Assembly (NCBI GenBank): GCA_964647625.1
Contig: CAZYHZ010000008.1
Span: 1-64,000 of the forward strand
Length of the DNA: 64,000 nucleotides
Reading direction: 5' to 3'
Source: DASRJG01 sp964647625
GTDB lineage: Bacteria; Acidobacteriota; Polarisedimenticolia; Polarisedimenticolales; DASRJG01
Of this stretch, positions 19,311-28,490 are shown piece after piece. The notes beneath the pieces are model-generated. The model was not told the DNA's origin, made no database searches, and saw only the letters and a program-made list of their open reading frames with translations. How positions within the stretch are numbered: the stretch's first letter is position 1; each line of letters starts with the position of its first letter. Position numbers and translations under genes: made by a program.

Positions 19311-20690
19311 ATGATCACCGCTCGCTCATCTCTCCTCCGTCGAGGCGCCGCCGCGGCGATCGTGTCCGCCGCCTGCGCCGTGGGGCTCGCCGCGAGCGCG
19401 GCGGTCCCGACGGTGATCAACTATCAAGGACGCCTGACCGACAACACCGCGCAGCAGAACCCGATCGATGCGACTGTCGCGGTGGACTTCTCCATCTGGG
19501 ATGCGGCGACCGGCGGGGCGTCGTTGTGGAGCGAGACGCAATCGGTTCAAGTCTCCCGCGGCCTCTTCAACGTTTTGCTCGGCTCGTCCAGTCCGGTCCC
19601 ACCGTCGGTCTTCTCAAACGGCGCAGCGCGGTACCTCGAGATCCACGTTTCGGGCGAGACGCTCTCGCCGCGGCAGCGGATCGCGGCCACCCCGTTCGCG
19701 AACGTCGCGTCCGCGGCCGACGATTCAACCGCGCTCGGAGGCGTGGGAGCCGCCGGATTCCAGCGGCGCATCTCAGCACCTTGCCCCGATGGCTTCTCGA
19801 TCAACGCGGTCGCCGAAGACGGAACCACGACGTGCATCCAGGGTCAGCAGGGGCCGCCTGGGCCGCCCGGACCCGGACTCGACACGGGCGCCATTTCAGG
19901 ATCGCTGACGAGCTGCGGCGCGTCGGCCGCGGGGTTCGTCGTCTATGTGCCCGGCCGATCGACGGTGGCCTACACGGCGAGCGACGGGTCGTATCTGCTG
20001 AGCTATCTTCCCGCCGGCACCTACAACGTCCAAATCGGCCCTCCGGGAAGCGGCGCGTCGACGACGCTCACCGGATTGACCGTCGCGAGCGGAGGCACCA
20101 CGTCGGCGGGAACCGCCAATGCCCAGAACTTGGCGACCGACGTGAACAACTGCGGGTCATGCGGCTCTGCCTGCTCGACCGCCCAGATCGCGAGAGCGTG
20201 CAGCGCGGGTTCCTGCGAGTCCGGCGTGTGCTCCGGGAATTTCATGGACTGCAACTCCAACAAGCGCCTCGATGGATGCGAGATCGACGTCAGCAAGAGC
20301 ATCGCCAACTGCGGAGGGTGCGGCATGGCGTGCTCGTCCAACCACGTCCCCACTCCGGCCTGCGCCGCGGGTGCCTGCACGGGCACCTGCGCGACCGGGT
20401 TCGCGGACTGCAATAACGACAAGCGAACCGACGGATGTGAGGCCGATATCTCAAACTCGCCCGTCGACTGCGGCGGCTGCGGCCAGGCGTGCTCCTCGAA
20501 TCACGTTCCCGCCCCATCGTGCTTCCTGGGATCGTGCAACGGAGCGTGCGCGAACGGATTCGCGGACTGCAACCACAACCTGCACACGGACGGTTGTGAG
20601 ATCGACCTCAGCAACGACCCCAACAATTGCGGTGCGTGCGGCCTCTCGTGCGGCGCCGGGCATACGTGCGTCGGAGCGGTCTGCAACTGA
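19311..20690 (+). CDS. Secreted Cys-rich protein with collagen-like and Stig1-like repeats
   Basis: 459 residues, ATG with AAGGAG upstream. After a signal peptide, residues ~30-150 form a beta domain (VINYQGRLTDNTAQ ... LWSETQSVQVSRGLFNVLLG ... RQRIAATPFANVASAAD) frequent in bacterial surface proteins next to tail-fibre-like repeats. A short collagen-like GQQGPPGPPGPG segment and a carboxypeptidase-regulatory-like beta sandwich (GSYLLSYLPAGTYNVQI) follow. The C-terminal half holds at least three ~45-residue Cys repeats (DCNSNKRLDGCEID ... NCGGCGMACSSNH). This is probably a surface or matrix protein. Confidence 0.8.
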   Translation: MITARSSLLRRGAAAAIVSAACAVGLAASAAVPTVINYQGRLTDNTAQQNPIDATVAVDFSIWDAATGGASLWSETQSVQVSRGLFNVLLGSSSPVPPSVFSNGAARYLEIHVSGETLSPRQRIAATPFANVASAADDSTALGGVGAAGFQRRISAPCPDGFSINAVAEDGTTTCIQGQQGPPGPPGPGLDTGAISGSLTSCGASAAGFVVYVPGRSTVAYTASDGSYLLSYLPAGTYNVQIGPPGSGASTTLTGLTVASGGTTSAGTANAQNLATDVNNCGSCGSACSTAQIARACSAGSCESGVCSGNFMDCNSNKRLDGCEIDVSKSIANCGGCGMACSSNHVPTPACAAGACTGTCATGFADCNNDKRTDGCEADISNSPVDCGGCGQACSSNHVPAPSCFLGSCNGACANGFADCNHNLHTDGCEIDLSNDPNNCGACGLSCGAGHTCVGAVCN

Positions 20691-20818
20691 TCCACGGTCG
20701 GCGCTCGAGAACGCCCACGGATGCCGGTTGACAACGGTTGATTCCGTTTCCGCCAACGACCATGTCAATGCCGTAGCGGCTAGCCAGCCGCCAATTGCAT
20801 CGCTGCCCCGTCCAGGCC

Positions 20819-20838
20819 GACGGAATGAGGAGTAGGCT
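20819..20838 (+). promoter_or_regulatory. Promoter-like box shared with array leaders
   Basis: The sequence GACGGAATGAGGAGTAGGCT closely matches the end of array leaders A and C (GAGGCGTAGGCT, GAGGAGTAGGCT) and the site at 21386. Each copy lies 20-110 bp before a small gene. TAGGCT could act as a -10 element, but no canonical -35 at 17 bp is evident. The assignment rests on recurrence and position only. Confidence 0.45.
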
Positions 20839-20929
20839 GGAGCGGCGGTGGACCTCGCGCGTCCCGCCCGAGGGCGGCCGGGGCGTTCACCGTCACCGTT
20901 GGGCCCATCCCGAACCGAGGGAGGCGCGG

Positions 20930-21319
20930 ATGAGACGAAATACCCGCTGGCCGTTGCTACTCATGCTGACCGCTGCACTCGCGACTGTGACAGGCCTTCC
21001 AGCCGAGAAAAGCCCGAGGGTTGAGTTCGTCGAAGTCAAGGGGCAGCGATGCCTGCAACCTGTCGCAAAGGCCGCGCATGTCCTCCTGGGGGATTATCGT
21101 GAGGCCGAGTCTCGCTGGCTCGCGAGCAATCGCCCCGGGACGAGTCCGTCGCGGTGGGAGACCGAGCTCGTGCCTATCACACGACATGTTGCCGGCGGTC
21201 AGCCGGCCGGCTCAACCGTACAACGAGAAACGGCACACCTCGACGGTGTCGTTGGCAGCAGCGCCACGGTTTGCTTTGACATCAATCTGAAGGGGGGCCA
21301 AGCGCACGCGCATGACTAG
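20930..21319 (+). CDS. Small secreted hypothetical protein
   Basis: 129 residues. The ATG is preceded by GAGGGAGG. A signal peptide (WPLLLMLTAALATVTGLPA) leads to a mature domain with two cysteines (QRCLQPVAKAAHV ... TVCFDINLKGG) and no recognised family. The promoter-like box at 20819 is the one found at the head of the cassette arrays, so this looks like a stand-alone cassette gene. No GC hairpin of the array type follows. Confidence 0.6.
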   Translation: MRRNTRWPLLLMLTAALATVTGLPAEKSPRVEFVEVKGQRCLQPVAKAAHVLLGDYREAESRWLASNRPGTSPSRWETELVPITRHVAGGQPAGSTVQRETAHLDGVVGSSATVCFDINLKGGQAHAHD

Positions 21320-21385
21320 TCTCCAGCCGAGCTCGGCATACGCCGTCCCTCGCCCCGCGCCCCTTGCGTTGTCTCCGTTCCAGCC

Positions 21386-21405
21386 GACGAAATGAGGAAT
21401 AGGCT
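21386..21405 (+). promoter_or_regulatory. Promoter-like box shared with array leaders
   Basis: GACGAAATGAGGAATAGGCT, the second stand-alone copy of the leader-end motif. It sits 44 bp before the gene at 21449 and 67 bp after the previous stop. Assignment is by similarity to the copies at 20819 and in leaders A and C. Confidence 0.45.
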
Positions 21406-21448
21406 TGGACGGCTTGGGCTTCAGGAATACCACAATGGAGAACGCAGC

Positions 21449-21823
21449 ATGAGCCAACTCAACAAGATTCAGCTGACGGCGATCATGATTTCCCCTCCGG
21501 ACCACGTGAAAGAGGGAGACCGAATTTTCCAGGGTCACCCGGCGTGGATGGTTGCGACGCACCACCGTACCGGCGCAAAGGCTCTCTTAAGCTACAACGT
21601 CGCCAAGGCGCCGGAGCTTACGAATCCGATGGATCTCAGCTCCGCCCCGACAGGAAATACCTGCTTCGTCTTGACCGAAGTCTACGAGACCGAGGCCGGC
21701 GTCGCCGACCACATTCAGCAGTCCGTGGCGAGCTGGAAGGATTTCCCAGCTCTGGGTCAGTGGATGGAAAAATGCAAGGTAACGATCGTGGCCGCAGCTC
21801 CGATCATCAACTCACTCTGGTGA
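21449..21823 (+). CDS. Small cytosolic hypothetical protein
   Basis: 124 residues with no signal peptide. Segments such as QLTAIMISPPDHVKEGDRIF, FVLTEVYETEAGVADHIQQS and MEKCKVTIVAAAPI alternate strand and helix in a way that recalls dimeric alpha-beta barrel (antibiotic-biosynthesis-monooxygenase-like) proteins, where a His near HIQQS would be typical. That is a weak structural guess. It lies behind its own copy of the array promoter-like box, like the gene at 20930. Confidence 0.6.
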   Translation: MSQLNKIQLTAIMISPPDHVKEGDRIFQGHPAWMVATHHRTGAKALLSYNVAKAPELTNPMDLSSAPTGNTCFVLTEVYETEAGVADHIQQSVASWKDFPALGQWMEKCKVTIVAAAPIINSLW

Positions 21824-22299
21824 CCGCCTCGCCAGGACGGTTGAAGCGGCCGCACGCAGCACGGGCGAGTCGATTATCTGCCCCTGCCGCGTAAGCTAGC
21901 CCGCGGCGTATCAAGACGGCCTCAAGATTGCTGCTGACGCGCCGCAAAGTGCAGCTACGTCGTGCGTCTCACGGACAAGTCGTCGTGGTGCGCGGCGACC
22001 CGTTGCTCCGGTTGCCGAACGTCCCGATCGCGCAGGCGTTCTCTCCGCGTGACAAGAACCAGAGGCCGTTGCCCATCGCGGGAACCGTTGGGTCGTTGAG
22101 CGTCGTGCCGGCAATGTTGTCGAAACCCACCTCGTCGCCACCGCCCGGACCGACCGGGAACGCTCCAAGCCCTTGGAGATCGTCGTCGGCTTGAAAACCA
22201 CCTCGGATCGGCCTCCCGGTTGGGTTGCGGGGATGGGAACACCGATCGATCGATAGCTCGGCGGTGGTTCTCGACGTATCATTCTTCGAAATTTCAAGC
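21824..22299. other. Intergenic region with a secreted-protein tail remnant
   Basis: Nothing is seen in 21824-21968 except GC-rich sequence. From 21969 to ~22185 the minus strand holds an orphan C-terminal module (separate entry). No ribosome site or start is evident for a complete gene on either strand before 22300. Confidence 0.4.
21969..22185 (-). pseudogene. Orphan C-terminal module of a secreted protein
   Basis: Read on the minus strand this encodes GTTLNDPTVPAMGNGLWFLS, then RGENACAIGTFGNRSNGS and a terminal TTTTCP-stop. It closely matches the tail of the 47780-51577 product (SGFWYLSRGENSCGIGTWG ... TTTCP). The match also extends ~30 bp past the stop (GTAGCTGC). Nothing of the rest of such a protein is present upstream, so it appears to be the remnant of a deleted or displaced gene. 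Confidence 0.6.
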
Positions 22300-23862
22300 A
22301 TGGGGTTGGAGAAGTTCGCCTCCGCACGGAGCGCATCGAGGGTGCCATCCTTGAAGAAGTTCGCGGTCTGCTTCGCTCTCACGATCACGACATGGCTTGG
22401 TCCGACGCTCGCCGCGACGATCACCCGGTTCATCCCGTTCACCGCGACCACGGGAGGGGACCCGCTCGCGCCGCTCCTCGAAGCGTCCGACGGCAACTTC
22501 TACGGCACGACGGCGCAGGGAGGAGACGACGGTCTCGGCTGCACCCAACCGTGCAACGGGACCGTCTTCAAGCTCACGAAGCAGGGACAGCTTACGGTCC
22601 TTCACACGTTCGCTTACGAAAGCTCCGCAGCGCCGTACGGGAACGGCAGCGAGCCGGAGGGCGGTCTAGTCGAGGGACCGGACGGCTGGCTCTACGGTAC
22701 GACGTACATGGGCGGCGTTCCGCACAGCAACGGCATCGTCTACAAGATCAGCAAGGGAGGTCAGTTCCAGAAGCTCTACGATTTCTGTTCGACGACGCCC
22801 TGCTCCGACGGCGCGAACCCGCAGGGTAGCCTCGCGTTCGGCGCCGACGGCTACCTCTACGGCGTCACGACGAGCCCGATCATCAACCCGTACCTCTTCC
22901 GGATCAGCACGAGCGGCGCTTACACCCCGCTGTTCGGGCTCTACAACACCGGGCTCGGCACGCCCTCGAACGGTCTGATCCTGGGTTCCGACAGGAACCT
23001 CTATGGTCTTGCGGCGGGAGGCGTCTTCGAGATCACGCGGGGAGGAGCGTTGCAGATCGTGCACCTCTTCGGCACCGGCGAGGGGTTCTACGGAACCGGT
23101 CCACTCATCGAGGGGGTCGACGGCAGGTTGTACGGCGCGACCTACCAGGGCGGCGCCGCCAACGTGGGAATCATCTTCGCGCTGGATCGGGACGGCAACA
23201 ACTACAAGAAAGTCCTCGAGCTCACGACGGCCGCGGAGGGCCAGCGCCCAAACGGAGTGATGCAGACGGCCGATCAGAATCTCTGGGACACGACGACTGG
23301 CGGGGGAACACAGTCCGGCGGGATGGTCTTCTCGGTCAACACGAGCGGGACGCTCCTGCAATCCGCTTCGTTCACGGTGGACACGGGCAAGCTCGTCATG
23401 GGCAGTCTCGTGCAGGCGAGCGACGGCAAGCTCTACGGCACCGCGTCGAGCAGCGGACCCAGCGGGTACGGCACTGTGTTCATCGTCGACGGCGGCCTGA
23501 CTCCCCCCGCACCGGGAGAGGCGGCGGTCTCGGAGGCGATGGTTGTCACCGCCTACGACAAGGCCACGGGCAACATCACCGTGAGCTACGGGTCCGCCTG
23601 CTTCGCCACCGATCATCACATCGTGTACGGGCCGTTGTCGAGCGTCTCCACCTATGGGTACAACGGGCAGGCGTGCAGCGTCGGAAGCCACGGCACGGCG
23701 ACCTTCAATCCAGGGACGGGGAGCTTCTTCTGGGTCATCGTCGGGAACACTCCGACGCTGGAGGGATCGTACGGAAAGGCCTCCGGCGGGGGCGAGCGCC
23801 CCGAGGCGATCGGGCTGCCGGGGTGTGACTACCCGCAGAACCTGTCGGGAGGCTGTCCGTAG
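22300..23862 (+). CDS. Secreted GloVer-type repeat beta-propeller protein
   Basis: 520 residues from the ATG at 22300, chosen because a basic stretch and hydrophobic signal (LKKFAVCFALTITTWLGPTLA) follow. The body has seven or more repeats of the form DGNFYGTTAQGG ... GTVFKL, DGWLYGTTYMGG ... GIVYKI, DGRLYGATYQGG ... GIIFAL. This is the GloVer (TIGR03803) repeat of extracellular propellers in Acidobacteriota and others. The C-terminal FnIII-like module (ITVSYGSACFATDHHIVYG ... FFWVIVG) ends SGGCP-stop, again the Cys-Pro tail. Function unknown. Confidence 0.85.
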   Translation: MGLEKFASARSASRVPSLKKFAVCFALTITTWLGPTLAATITRFIPFTATTGGDPLAPLLEASDGNFYGTTAQGGDDGLGCTQPCNGTVFKLTKQGQLTVLHTFAYESSAAPYGNGSEPEGGLVEGPDGWLYGTTYMGGVPHSNGIVYKISKGGQFQKLYDFCSTTPCSDGANPQGSLAFGADGYLYGVTTSPIINPYLFRISTSGAYTPLFGLYNTGLGTPSNGLILGSDRNLYGLAAGGVFEITRGGALQIVHLFGTGEGFYGTGPLIEGVDGRLYGATYQGGAANVGIIFALDRDGNNYKKVLELTTAAEGQRPNGVMQTADQNLWDTTTGGGTQSGGMVFSVNTSGTLLQSASFTVDTGKLVMGSLVQASDGKLYGTASSSGPSGYGTVFIVDGGLTPPAPGEAAVSEAMVVTAYDKATGNITVSYGSACFATDHHIVYGPLSSVSTYGYNGQACSVGSHGTATFNPGTGSFFWVIVGNTPTLEGSYGKASGGGERPEAIGLPGCDYPQNLSGGCP

Positions 23863-23922
23863 CTCGATTGGGTTTTGGGCTGAGAATCCTCAGCTCGGCG
23901 TTTCAACCGATCGACAGCTCGA

Positions 23923-24891
23923 TCACGGTCCGCCACGCACCGCGCGAACGTAGTGGGCGGTGTACTTGGTGGCCGCGTACACGAACAAGGGCCCACCGGC
24001 GAAACCGACGAACCACCCGTCGTAGGGATAGCCGGCCTCGGTGCACGACGACCAGTAGCTGTCCGGCGCGGTGGGCCCGAAGATCGGATCGATCGCCGGG
24101 TTGTTGCTTGGGACGACGATCGACTCCAGCTCCGCGGGTTGCCCGGTCGCAGAGCTACCCTTACCCGCGCTCGTGGGCACCCGCCAGTCGGAGTGCCCCG
24201 CGAAGTTCTCCGTGTTGACCGTCGAGATCCAACTGCCGTTCGAGGTGAACCAATTGCTCGTGTATCCCACGAGGTGTATCGAGGACTCACCGGGCTGGCT
24301 CTTTTTCTCCCACTCCAGGCACGTTTGCAGGTCGGTGAGCGTAAGCCCGTGATCGACGTACCGCGGGGATGCGTTCACGTTCACGACGCAGCCCTCGCGC
24401 GGCTGCCGCTCGACCGACCCACCGCCGTTCGTGGTCTGGAACCCCCACGGCCCCCCTCCACACGACGTCCTCCCGCGCACCAGGTACCAGAAGCACTCAC
24501 CCGGCGCGGGAACGGTCGAATCCTGATAACTGGTCGAGCCGGTGTCTCGGACGAGAAGGGTCTCGCCCGTGTCCGTCGGACTGACGGGCAGCGCGCTCAC
24601 GAGCCCTCGGACGACGTCCGATCCGGTCGCGCCGGGCGCGAGGTTCCACGAGATGGCCGCCGTCGGATCACCCGGCGCGAGTCGGGTGAGCTGGACGCCG
24701 TCGTCGACGATCATGGTGCCGGCGCAGCCGCCCGCAGTGCAGGTGTCGGTCCCATCGCACCCGTTCCCGTCGTCGCACAAGGTGCCATCCAGCGCCCCGG
24801 TGCAGTCGATCACCTGGGCATGGGCTGCCGGGGTCAGCCACGACACGGCGACGACGACTGCAGAGCAAAGGAGGATCTCCGTCCGTCGCAT
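23923..24891 (-). CDS. Secreted DUF1566 (Lcl C-terminal-like) protein
   Basis: 322 residues. The ATG at 24891 lies six bases after AAGGAG; a GTG two codons upstream is possible. A signal peptide is followed by a short Cys-rich CDDGNGCDGTDTCTAGGC unit and the recurrent FnIII-like module (SDVVRGLVSALPV ... CFWYLVRGRTSCGGGPWG), here internal rather than terminal. The last ~160 residues are a DUF1566 domain: LTDLQTCLEWEKKS, HSDWRVPTSA, DSYWSSC and HYVRAVRGG. DUF1566 is found in exported proteins and is related to the collagen-binding Lcl adhesin C-terminus, so an adhesive role is plausible. Confidence 0.82.
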   Translation of the reverse strand: MRRTEILLCSAVVVAVSWLTPAAHAQVIDCTGALDGTLCDDGNGCDGTDTCTAGGCAGTMIVDDGVQLTRLAPGDPTAAISWNLAPGATGSDVVRGLVSALPVSPTDTGETLLVRDTGSTSYQDSTVPAPGECFWYLVRGRTSCGGGPWGFQTTNGGGSVERQPREGCVVNVNASPRYVDHGLTLTDLQTCLEWEKKSQPGESSIHLVGYTSNWFTSNGSWISTVNTENFAGHSDWRVPTSAGKGSSATGQPAELESIVVPSNNPAIDPIFGPTAPDSYWSSCTEAGYPYDGWFVGFAGGPLFVYAATKYTAHYVRAVRGGP

Positions 24892-25099
24892 GTCCACTCC
24901 TTCTCATCGGCGCGGACGCCGGTGGAGTCGCGCGGTCCTAGCCCACGAGCTGACTGAATAGTACGCCGATTTCGGCTGGGGGTGGCTACCCCCGCGGTTG
25001 CTGCGGTTGGAATGCTGACGGACTGCATTCGATTTCGTCCCCATTTGCCCCACGATTCCGGCGTATAAGTAGCCCCAAGGTCGTGGTCGGAGGGCTCCC

Positions 25100-27289
25100 G
25101 TGCGCCCGCTTGTGATCGCTTTCGTTCCGCTGCTCGTCGCCGGAACGGCCGTTGCTGCAGCGCCGACTCAGCGCACCCTCACGTTCGAGGACCGCGTCAA
25201 AGCGCAGGAAGCCATCGAGCGCGTGTACTACGGCCACCAGATTGACGCGACGCAGCCGTTCGAAAGGACAGTGCCCCGCGCGCTTCTGGAACGCAAGGTT
25301 CGCGTTGCGCTCCTGAAAGAAGCGGCGCTCGGGCGGTATTGGTCGACAGCGGTCACCGCGGATATGCTCGAACGCGAGACGCTGCGGATCGTCGAGCAGA
25401 CCCGCATGCCGGACCGGCTCCGCGAGCTGTTCGCGGCGCTCGCCGACGATTCGCTCCTCGTCCAGGAATGCCTCGTGCGGCCGGTTCTCGTCGACCGGCT
25501 CGTCCGCGAGGCCTTCACGGAGGACCCGCGGTTTGCGGGGATGTCGTTCGCCGATTGGCTGCGCGACGTCGACCAACCTGCCGAGCCGCTCGAGTGGAAC
25601 GTCCCGGCACAACCCATGATGCTTCCGGCGATCGTCATCGAACCGCACCGGACGACCGCTGACGCGATCGATTCCTCAACGAGCGCCTGCGCCGCTCCTC
25701 CCGGCGATTTCTGGGCATCTCTGTCCGATGTCGGGGCGTCCCCCTCCGGAACCGCCGTGTGGACCGGAAACCTGATGATCGTTTGGAACGGCGGCTCCGG
25801 GGGCCGCTATGACCCGGCCCTCGATGCGTGGACTCCGACGTCGACGACCGGTGCGCCGAACAATCAGGGACACACGGCCGTGTGGTCCGGCGCCGAGATG
25901 ATCGTCTGGGGCGGACAGACCACGAACGGACAAACTGTCTTCTTCAATACAGGCGGGCGGTACAACCCGACGTCGGATACCTGGACGCCGACGGCGACCG
26001 CCGGCGCCCCGCTGGCGCGATTCGGCCACTCCGCCGTCTGGACAGGACACGTCATGGTCGTGTGGGGCGGCATCGGTCCGGTCTCGAGCTTGCCTTGCGA
26101 CGGCGCGGGCGACGACTTCCAGGATTCCGGCGGCCGTTACGACCCGGTGAGCGACACCTGGAGCGCCACGTCTCGACTGGCGGCAGCCGGTCGTCGAGCG
26201 GGACATGTCGCCGTGTGGACGGGGTCGAAGATGGTCGTCGTGGGGGGCTTCTACCACTCGCTCTCCTCCCCGGAACCACCGACCTGCACGCCGAATTACT
26301 ACTTTCTCGTGGGAGCGCGATACGACCCCGTCGCCGACGCTTGGTCGCCGATGTCGTCTCCTGGCTTCGCGATAGGAGCAGGAGGTACCGGGTCCGCCGC
26401 GGTCTGGACCGGATCGAAGGTTCTTGTGTGGGGAGGGTACCTCGGCGGGTACGGCGAGATATCGAAAGTCGGTGGCCGCTACGACCCGGCGACAGACGCG
26501 TGGTCGCCGATGACGGCCGCGGGCGCCTTATCCGGACGCACCGCACACACCGCCCTATGGACCGGCTCGACGATGATCGTGTGGGGAGGCGGAGCGAACG
26601 GGGTTCAGTTCAATACGGGAGGTGCGTACAACCCCGCAAGCGACGCGTGGAATTCGACGACAGTCAGCGGAGCGCCCGCTGCGCGCTGGGGGCACACGGC
26701 GGTCTGGACGGGAACGCAGATGATCGTGTACGGAGGGACGCGGAGCGGGTCGGCCGCCGGCCCCGGGGGTCGGTACGTTCCCGCTCCTGCCGACACGGAC
26801 GGCGACGGGATTCCCGACGCCTGCGACGACTGCTCCGCTGTGGCGAACGGAAGCCAGGTGGATACCGACGGCGATGGCGTCGGAGATGCCTGCGACAACT
26901 GCCCCCTTGACGTCAACCCCTCGCAGTCGGATTTGAATCACGACGGGATCGGTGACATCTGCGATCTGAACGACGGGCTCATCTACATCTACTCGACCGA
27001 CCGGAACCACTGCGCGTGGCAGCATGAATCGGGTTACACATCGTGGAACAGCTACCGCGGCTCGCTCTCCGTCCTCCGAGCGACGGGCCAGTACACGCAG
27101 GCGCCGGGGTCGAATCCTCTTGCCGCCCGCGACTGCGGCCTAAGCGACCCCTACGTGGCAGACCTGGACATCCCCGCTCCCGGCGTCGTCGCGTTCAACC
27201 TCGTCACCGGCATCGCGGGCGGAGTCGAAAGCAGCCTCGGGATGAACAGCGCTGGGATGCCGAGGACGAACGCGAATCCGTGTCCGTAA
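25100..27289 (+). CDS. Secreted Kelch-repeat protein with thrombospondin-3 repeats
   Basis: 729 residues from a GTG at 25100 with a signal peptide. Residues ~25-170 are helical and begin LTFEDRVKAQEAIERVYY, a region shared with the 47780-51577 product (LTFEDRVNAQRAIEQVYW) that recalls the N-terminal chaperone segment of SurA-like proteins. From ~210 to 560 Kelch blades repeat (HTAVWSGAEMIVWGG ... GGRYNPTSDTWTPT). Two thrombospondin-type-3 calcium units (DTDGDGIPDACDDC, DTDGDGVGDACDNC) follow, then a variant C-terminal module ending NANPCP-stop. Extracellular; probably calcium-stabilised. Confidence 0.88.
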   Translation: MRPLVIAFVPLLVAGTAVAAAPTQRTLTFEDRVKAQEAIERVYYGHQIDATQPFERTVPRALLERKVRVALLKEAALGRYWSTAVTADMLERETLRIVEQTRMPDRLRELFAALADDSLLVQECLVRPVLVDRLVREAFTEDPRFAGMSFADWLRDVDQPAEPLEWNVPAQPMMLPAIVIEPHRTTADAIDSSTSACAAPPGDFWASLSDVGASPSGTAVWTGNLMIVWNGGSGGRYDPALDAWTPTSTTGAPNNQGHTAVWSGAEMIVWGGQTTNGQTVFFNTGGRYNPTSDTWTPTATAGAPLARFGHSAVWTGHVMVVWGGIGPVSSLPCDGAGDDFQDSGGRYDPVSDTWSATSRLAAAGRRAGHVAVWTGSKMVVVGGFYHSLSSPEPPTCTPNYYFLVGARYDPVADAWSPMSSPGFAIGAGGTGSAAVWTGSKVLVWGGYLGGYGEISKVGGRYDPATDAWSPMTAAGALSGRTAHTALWTGSTMIVWGGGANGVQFNTGGAYNPASDAWNSTTVSGAPAARWGHTAVWTGTQMIVYGGTRSGSAAGPGGRYVPAPADTDGDGIPDACDDCSAVANGSQVDTDGDGVGDACDNCPLDVNPSQSDLNHDGIGDICDLNDGLIYIYSTDRNHCAWQHESGYTSWNSYRGSLSVLRATGQYTQAPGSNPLAARDCGLSDPYVADLDIPAPGVVAFNLVTGIAGGVESSLGMNSAGMPRTNANPCP

Positions 27290-27297
27290 CGCGTCCG

Positions 27298-27696
27298 ATG
27301 CGCCCGGTAACTTTCTGGGTAGGCGGCGAACCAGCCACGTTCGCGACTTCAGGGGAGGTCGCTTGGAAGGAGCGGCTGCGTAAATCGACTCCGCCCCCTA
27401 CGCTCGAAGGGCGCGGAATGGGGAGACCGGAGGATTGGCGCGTCGAAACACTCGATGTCGAACGCGGGCGCGATCATCTTCCACCGGGCACCATCCACAT
27501 TCGCCTGTCGGAAAACGATCGCATACGCGCGAAGCTGTGCTCCTCCCCGAAAATCCGTCGGGCGTTGCGTTTCCTCCTCGGTGCGGCGATGCAAATTCCA
27601 CTTGTGGGCCGGGTAGAGGGGGCCCGCTGTGAACCAGTACAGATGAGGCTTCAGCCCCTGAACCGGTACTTGGCGGGGATGAAGTGGGCGGCGTAG
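27298..27696 (+). CDS. Hypothetical protein spanning leader A (possible degenerate RusA-like gene)
   Basis: 132 residues from an ATG eight bases after the previous stop. The N-terminus (VTFWVGGEPATFATSGEVAW) looks like a genuine start resembling RusA-type or related small proteins; this is a weak resemblance from memory. The C-terminus is the tail PLNRYLAGMKWAA that the other leaders also encode. The middle is low in recognisable structure and may contain frameshifts. If real, it is the only copy here of the gene whose last codons form the 5' part of every leader. Confidence 0.35.
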   Translation: MRPVTFWVGGEPATFATSGEVAWKERLRKSTPPPTLEGRGMGRPEDWRVETLDVERGRDHLPPGTIHIRLSENDRIRAKLCSSPKIRRALRFLLGAAMQIPLVGRVEGARCEPVQMRLQPLNRYLAGMKWAA

Positions 27697-27868
27697 GCGT
27701 TCCTGGAACCGCTCCGTGGCCAACGGCCATCATTAGTTATAGCGCCGACATGGGTCGGCCCCGAAAAGCAGGGTCCCGACCCCGACGAAGCCGACAGCCG
27801 CGGTGCGGCCGACGCGGAACGACGTCTTGCGGACACCCAAATCGACGGAACGAGGCGTAGGCTGGGGC
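27589..27868 (+). repeat. Array leader repeat, copy A
   Basis: Starts ATGCAAATTCCACTTGTGGG, shared almost exactly with copy C. The coding part ends at the TAG at 27694-27696. The non-coding part has GGCCATCATTAGTTATAGCG, the palindrome GCCGACATGGGTCGGC, the word ACACCCAAA and the box GAGGCGTAGGCT at 27852-27863. Array A follows immediately. Confidence 0.8.
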
Positions 27869-27883
27869 ATGGTCGTTTACCGA

Positions 27884-28384
27884 ATGAACCGGTTGATTGC
27901 GGTGCTCTGCGTCGCTTCCGCCTTCGTGCTGGTCCTCTCTGGACGCGCGGCGGACGGCGCACCGGCCCAGGCGGCTCTCACTCTGCAAATCAACTCAGCC
28001 GTGACACACGTGGATACAGATGGGACGATCCCGATTTCTTGGAAGCTAACAAACAACAGCGGGAAGGCAGTTACGGTGTGCACGTGGCCTGGTATCGCCT
28101 TTGCCGGAGGCTGGGTCCTCGCCGACGGCTCGGTCGACGGGTTCGGCCCGGGATATCCAGACACACCGGAGTTGGCGCTATTCGATTTTCGCGAACTCCG
28201 CCCTGGTGAGAGCATCGCGGGAGACGCTTCCGAGAGCGCCTACGCAACCTCTGCAGGTTACATTCGCTACCACGCATACTTTCGATCTGGGAGCGATGGC
28301 AAGAGCCTCGGGCTTCGGGCCTGGCACGGCGAGATCGATTCGAATCTTATCGAAGTGCAAGTTCCCAAGAAGGTGCCGAACTAA
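27884..28384 (+). CDS. Array A cassette 1: small secreted protein
   Basis: 166 residues from the ATG at 27884. An in-frame ATG at 27869 lies only six bases after the TAGGCT box and would be too close to a transcription start. The signal peptide (MNRLIAVLCVASAFVLVLSG) is followed by a beta-sandwich-like domain (VDTDGTIPISWKLTNNSGKA ... PGESIAGDAS) resembling intracellular-proteinase-inhibitor (BsuPI) or Ig-like folds. Codon use is visibly less GC-biased than in the large flanking genes. No defined function. Confidence 0.65.
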   Translation: MNRLIAVLCVASAFVLVLSGRAADGAPAQAALTLQINSAVTHVDTDGTIPISWKLTNNSGKAVTVCTWPGIAFAGGWVLADGSVDGFGPGYPDTPELALFDFRELRPGESIAGDASESAYATSAGYIRYHAYFRSGSDGKSLGLRAWHGEIDSNLIEVQVPKKVPN

Positions 28385-28400
28385 TGCGGTGCGGCATGTC

Positions 28401-28433
28401 TGCCCCGCCCCGCTCGGCCGTCGCGGCTATGGG
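28401..28433 (+). repeat. Array hairpin A1 (divergent copy)
   Basis: TGCCCCGCCCCGCTCGGCCG followed by TCGCGGC: a degenerate version of the array separator. It shares with C2 a downstream GGCGGC..GCGCGTG..GTT..CGCTCGTTGG stretch (to ~28474). Confidence 0.55.
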
Positions 28434-28490
28434 AGACGGCGGCACGCGCGTGAGTTCGCTCGTTGGCTGCTCATCAGTCCAGGGGAAGCG

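Noticed and set aside
27349..27723. 124-codon minus-strand frame across leader A
   Set aside because: It crosses the conserved leader, whose coding conservation is on the plus strand; it has no ribosome site or family pattern.
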